Source: Dehalococcoidales bacterium (GTDB lineage Bacteria; Chloroflexota; Dehalococcoidia; Dehalococcoidales; RBG-16-60-22). From it: DNA of 7,807 nt. The notes below the pieces were generated by a model. It searched no databases. It was not told the DNA's origin and saw only the letters and a list, made by a program, of their open reading frames with translations. Below are positions 5,917 through 7,807 of this stretch, in pieces; the stretch's first letter is position 1, and each line of letters begins with the position of its first letter. Location: NCBI GenBank assembly GCA_030639445.1, contig DAOWCR010000051.1:1-7807 (forward strand). The letters are read 5' to 3'. Both the position numbers and the translations under genes were made by a program.

Positions 5917-6108
5917 ATGAGTGAAGCAGAAACCCCACGGGTGAAAGTTTCCTGCCGGAACGTGTGGAAGATATTCGGGCCTGACCCGCAAAACACCCTC
6001 AACCTCATCCAGAACGGCATAACCAGAGAGGAGATACTGGAACAGACCGGCCACATAGTAGCGGTGAGAGACGTCTCCTTCGATGTTACCTAGGGCGAGA
6101 TTTTTGTC
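5917..6108 (+). pseudogene. N-terminal remnant of glycine betaine/proline ABC transporter ATPase (ProV/OpuAA type)
   Basis: An ATG at 5917 opens 58 codons whose product resembles the start of ProV/OpuAA osmoprotectant-importer ATPases: VSCRNVWKIFGPDP (11-24), then a GITREEILEQTG stretch, then AVRDVSFDV (49-57). A TAG at 6091 interrupts the frame at a position where the family normally has a residue such as Glu or Lys, one base change away. The frame continues as GEIFV up to 6108 and then all resemblance stops, just before the expected Walker A loop (GLSGSGKST). Walker A, the signature motif and Walker B are all missing, so the fragment cannot hydrolyse ATP. It combines a nonsense change with a 3' deletion. 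It is the only plus-strand protein-coding relic in the window and lies between two minus-strand operons. Confidence 0.75.
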
Positions 6109-6173
6109 AACCCCCCCTTTTGCCCGAGCCAACAAGGGTGATAAGCTACCGGAGCAGACTCAAACTGGTTACT

Positions 6174-6779
6174 CTACCGCCTGAGGTACTTATAAATAGA
6201 AATGAGCCGGTAGCCGACCACCAGGTTGGTTAAAACGGCAATGACCATAAGGCAGAAATAGGCCTGCCCGGAGATTCCCCCGAGCATCATCAGGAAAAGC
6301 CTGATATCGCGCGAAGCCAGGGACGGCAGGCCTTTGGCAAAGAGATGACGGTGTTCGGCACCAATTCGGGCTCTGGTGTAACTGAGACAAATAGTGCTGG
6401 CAATGGCCAGATAGCCGGCCAGCCAGATGCCGGGATAGGTCTCATGGGAGAAGGACCACAGGGTCAGCCCCAGCACCATCAGAATATCGGCGTAGCGGTC
6501 GGTCAGCGAATCCAGAAAGCCGCCGAACTCCGAGACCATGCCTTTCCGGCGGGCCAGGCTGCCATCAACGCCGTCAACGATGGATGATAACTGAATTAAA
6601 AGACCGCCGATTACGTTATGGCCAAAAATAAAGCTGAGAAAAGAAAAGACCGCCACGCTGAAGGCGGTCCAGGTTACCTGATTCGGGGTTACTCTCGTCC
6701 TGGCGAGCCGCTGCGCTAAAGGCTCGGATATCTTCCGGTTGAGATATTTGGAGACATAGCCGTTGTAGACATCTGCCAT
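6174..6779 (-). CDS. CDP-alcohol phosphatidyltransferase family membrane protein (inositol-phosphate transferase candidate)
   Basis: This 201-residue membrane enzyme has the complete CDP-alcohol phosphotransferase signature DG-x2-DG-x2-AR-x8-G-x3-D-x3-D, with Asp69, Asp72, Asp90 and Asp94 as the metal and catalytic acids. Hydrophobic segments around 38-63, 97-112, 117-135, 160-170 and 173-190 fit the usual six-helix fold. The family moves a phosphoalcohol from a CDP-alcohol to an acceptor hydroxyl with release of CMP. The gene starts 4 bp after the stop of a CTP:inositol-1-phosphate cytidylyltransferase-like gene. CDP-inositol is therefore the likely donor, and inositol phosphate (giving di-myo-inositol phosphate phosphate) or a lipid alcohol the likely acceptor. 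Phosphatidylglycerophosphate or phosphatidylinositol-phosphate synthase roles remain possible. The ribosome site is poor (AAAGGG abuts the ATG), so translation probably depends on coupling to the upstream gene. Confidence 0.85.
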   Translation of the reverse strand: MADVYNGYVSKYLNRKISEPLAQRLARTRVTPNQVTWTAFSVAVFSFLSFIFGHNVIGGLLIQLSSIVDGVDGSLARRKGMVSEFGGFLDSLTDRYADILMVLGLTLWSFSHETYPGIWLAGYLAIASTICLSYTRARIGAEHRHLFAKGLPSLASRDIRLFLMMLGGISGQAYFCLMVIAVLTNLVVGYRLISIYKYLRR

Positions 6780-6783
6780 CCCT

Positions 6784-7515
6784 TTAGCCTGATTCTCTCA
6801 CTGCGTTTCTCAGGTCCTGCTCGGTATCTACATCGGCCCAAAAACAGCCGCTCACGTCACAGGTATAGAAGTGATGCCCCTGGCTGATAAGGAAACGGAT
6901 AACATCACTGATTTCAATATCGACGCCAAGGTGGGGGACAAGCTCATCCAGGGCGGCAAAGAAATTCCCGGTCAGGAGAAAAACACCGGTGTCCATAGCG
7001 TTCCAGTCAACAATGTCCTTGCCAATTTCCCGGATGCCACCGTCACCGTCAACATTAACTTTGGTTGCCTCGTCGACACGATGGTGGCTGGCCGGGGCAT
7101 AATCAACACATAGCACATCGTCAAGGGTCTGCCGGTCCAGCAGGCGCCTGACCAGATTTGGCTCAATCATATGGTCCCCCATGCAGAGGACAATCGGGTC
7201 TCCCCCGGTCCAGTCTTTAGCCTGATATAACGAGATGGCATTGCCCCCAAGGTAGTCCGGATTAAAAATATAATGCAGCCTGACGCCAAAGTCTTCACCA
7301 CTGCCCAGTACTGTCCTTACTTTGTCTGACAGGTAACCAGTGACAATGGCTATCTCCCGAATCCCGGCGGCGGCCAGTGCCTCAAGGGCATAGTTCACCA
7401 GGCTCTTACCACCTGCCGGCAAGAGAATTTTGGGACAGTTGGCCGTTTGAAAGCCCAGGCGGCTACCATCCCCGGCGGCTAAAATAACACCTTTTTTAAC
7501 CCGGCTCTTGAGCAT
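6784..7515 (-). CDS. Sugar-phosphate nucleotidyltransferase, CTP:inositol-1-phosphate cytidylyltransferase-like
   Basis: This 243-residue soluble protein has the nucleotidyltransferase fold (NTP_transferase type). Visible motifs are LAAGDGSRLG (12-21) with Lys29 in CPK for the nucleotide, GGNAISLY (90-97), the metal-binding MGDH (112-115), DTGVFL (175-180) and a second metal motif ADVDTEQD (227-234). The pair GGN-x-x-SLY and MGDH recalls the IPCT domain of IPCT/DIPPS enzymes, which join CTP and inositol 1-phosphate into CDP-inositol. The next gene encodes a CDP-alcohol phosphotransferase, the other half of that enzyme, which strengthens the call. A glucose-1-phosphate or phosphocholine nucleotidyltransferase is the main alternative. 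The ATG at 7515 follows GGGAGGT (7527-7533) and an AAGG 7 nt upstream. No inositol-phosphate synthase gene is in the window. Confidence 0.8.
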   Translation of the reverse strand: MLKSRVKKGVILAAGDGSRLGFQTANCPKILLPAGGKSLVNYALEALAAAGIREIAIVTGYLSDKVRTVLGSGEDFGVRLHYIFNPDYLGGNAISLYQAKDWTGGDPIVLCMGDHMIEPNLVRRLLDRQTLDDVLCVDYAPASHHRVDEATKVNVDGDGGIREIGKDIVDWNAMDTGVFLLTGNFFAALDELVPHLGVDIEISDVIRFLISQGHHFYTCDVSGCFWADVDTEQDLRNAVRESG

Positions 7516-7598
7516 GATGAGACCTTACCTCCCTTTGTCAAAGATTTCGCCGCGCCTTCGTCGCGCCCTGAGATGTCTCCACAATTAGCGCCATTAAC

Positions 7599-7628
7599 TA
7601 TATACTTTAGAAGAGAGCGGTTTGTCAA
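7599..7628 (-). promoter_or_regulatory. Predicted promoter of the cytidylyltransferase-phosphatidyltransferase operon
   Basis: On the minus strand a perfect TTGACA (7628-7623) is followed by an 18-nt spacer and TATATA (7604-7599), four of six matches to the -10 consensus. Transcription would begin near 7592 and give a leader of about 77 nt. It lies back to back with the tRNA promoter; a run of eight G (7629-7636) separates them. Confidence 0.55.
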
Positions 7629-7642
7629 GGGGGGGGTATACA

Positions 7643-7672
7643 TTGCTCTCTATGGCCAGATTCAGGTATAAT
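7643..7672 (+). promoter_or_regulatory. Predicted promoter of the tRNA-Arg gene
   Basis: A perfect -10 TATAAT (7667-7672) stands 15 nt before the mature tRNA 5' end, which puts the transcription start near 7679. The best -35 candidate at normal distance is TTGCTC (7643-7648, 18-nt spacer), which shares only TTG with the consensus. The -10 is firm; the -35 is weak. Confidence 0.5.
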
Positions 7673-7687
7673 TTCGCTGGGAGCCAT

Positions 7688-7762
7688 GCCCCTGTAGCTC
7701 AGAGGATAGAGCAGCGGTTTCCTAAACCGCGTGCCCGGGTTCGAGTCCCGGCAGGGGTGCCA
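7688..7762 (+). tRNA. tRNA-Arg(CCT)
   Basis: A full cloverleaf can be drawn. The acceptor stem is GCCCCTG with CAGGGGT (one G-U at the end), and the D arm is GCTC/GAGC with an 8-nt loop. The anticodon stem is GCGGT/ACCGC with loop TTCCTAA, and the variable loop has 4 nt. The T arm is CCGGG/CCCGG with loop TTCGAGT. The anticodon at 7721-7723 is CCT, which reads the arginine codon AGG. The discriminator base is G and the CCA end (7760-7762) is encoded. Confidence 0.97.
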
Positions 7763-7763
7763 G

Positions 7764-7792
7764 TTAACTTTTATTGACAGCTATGTTAAAAT
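7764..7792 (+). promoter_or_regulatory. Possible promoter for a gene beyond the right edge
   Basis: TTAACT (7764-7769), a 17-nt spacer and TAAAAT (7787-7792) give a moderate consensus match reading out of the window, directly after the tRNA. A TTGACA at 7774-7779 also occurs but has no -10 at a proper distance. The gene served cannot be seen. Confidence 0.3.
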
Positions 7793-7807
7793 GTAATTCT
7801 TGAGATA

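Larger units (their letters stand above)
5663..6173. other. Intergenic stretch with promoter, inverted repeat and gene remnant
   Basis: No intact gene is supported here. It contains the phosphofructokinase promoter at its left end, an inverted repeat at 5778-5818 and a plus-strand ABC-ATPase remnant at 5917-6108. From 6109 to 6173 there is a run of seven C and then sequence with no recognised feature. No convincing terminator follows the phosphatidyltransferase gene that ends at 6174. Minus-strand frames at 5741-5938 and 5830-6135 give no recognisable protein, and both overlap the remnant antisense. Confidence 0.6.

Noticed and set aside
5741..6135. Minus-strand open frames of 65 and 101 codons
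   Set aside because: Neither product is recognisable, and both lie wholly or partly antisense to the ABC-ATPase remnant.
6094..6173. Intrinsic terminator after the phosphatidyltransferase gene
   Set aside because: A short ACCCTT/AAGGGT-like pairing can be drawn, but no U-run follows it in the minus-strand direction.
7688..7807. tRNA-Arg as an integration attachment site
   Set aside because: No second copy of the tRNA 3' end, integrase or phage gene is visible, and only 45 bases follow the tRNA.

Overview
The window looks like part of a GC-rich, probably anaerobic bacterial chromosome. The best guess is Chloroflexota (Dehalococcoidia-like), from gene content: amplified uroporphyrinogen-decarboxylase-like methyltransferases beside a corrinoid protein, a pyrophosphate-type phosphofructokinase next to a long class II aldolase, and inositol-phosphate cytidylyltransferase and transferase genes. 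This assignment is inference; there is no rRNA or marker gene to settle it. All intact protein genes are on the minus strand. The tRNA and a gene remnant are on the plus strand.

Read in the direction of transcription (right to left), there are three minus-strand units. (1) 7515-6174: a CTP:inositol-1-phosphate cytidylyltransferase-like protein, then 4 bp later a CDP-alcohol phosphatidyltransferase. Together they look like the two halves of the enzyme that makes di-myo-inositol phosphate, or an inositol phospholipid, as two polypeptides. (2) 5662-3231: phosphofructokinase with PPi-type active-site residues, then a class II fructose-bisphosphate aldolase-family protein 20 bp later. These would be two consecutive steps of glycolysis/gluconeogenesis. 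A perfect TTGACA-17-TATAAT promoter lies so close to the kinase gene that its mRNA should be nearly leaderless. (3) 3083-1: a corrinoid protein followed by two tandem, similar URO-D-fold methyltransferases of equal length (398 residues). This is a corrinoid-dependent methyl-transfer (demethylation) operon with its own promoter, a 14-bp palindromic operator candidate and a leader hairpin. The second methyltransferase reaches the left edge and seems to lack only its stop codon.

The roughly 510-bp gap 5663-6173 holds the kinase promoter, a two-tier inverted repeat and a plus-strand remnant of a glycine betaine/proline ABC transporter ATPase (ProV/OpuAA type), cut off just before its Walker A motif. 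At the right end, 7516-7687 is a divergent promoter region between the cytidylyltransferase gene and a tRNA-Arg(CCT) gene. The last 45 bases hold a possible promoter for a gene outside the window.

The most notable points are the twin-methyltransferase corrinoid operon with its operator, the kinase promoter that corrects the gene start, and the split inositol-phosphate enzyme pair. No CRISPR array, insertion sequence, integrase or replication origin was seen.
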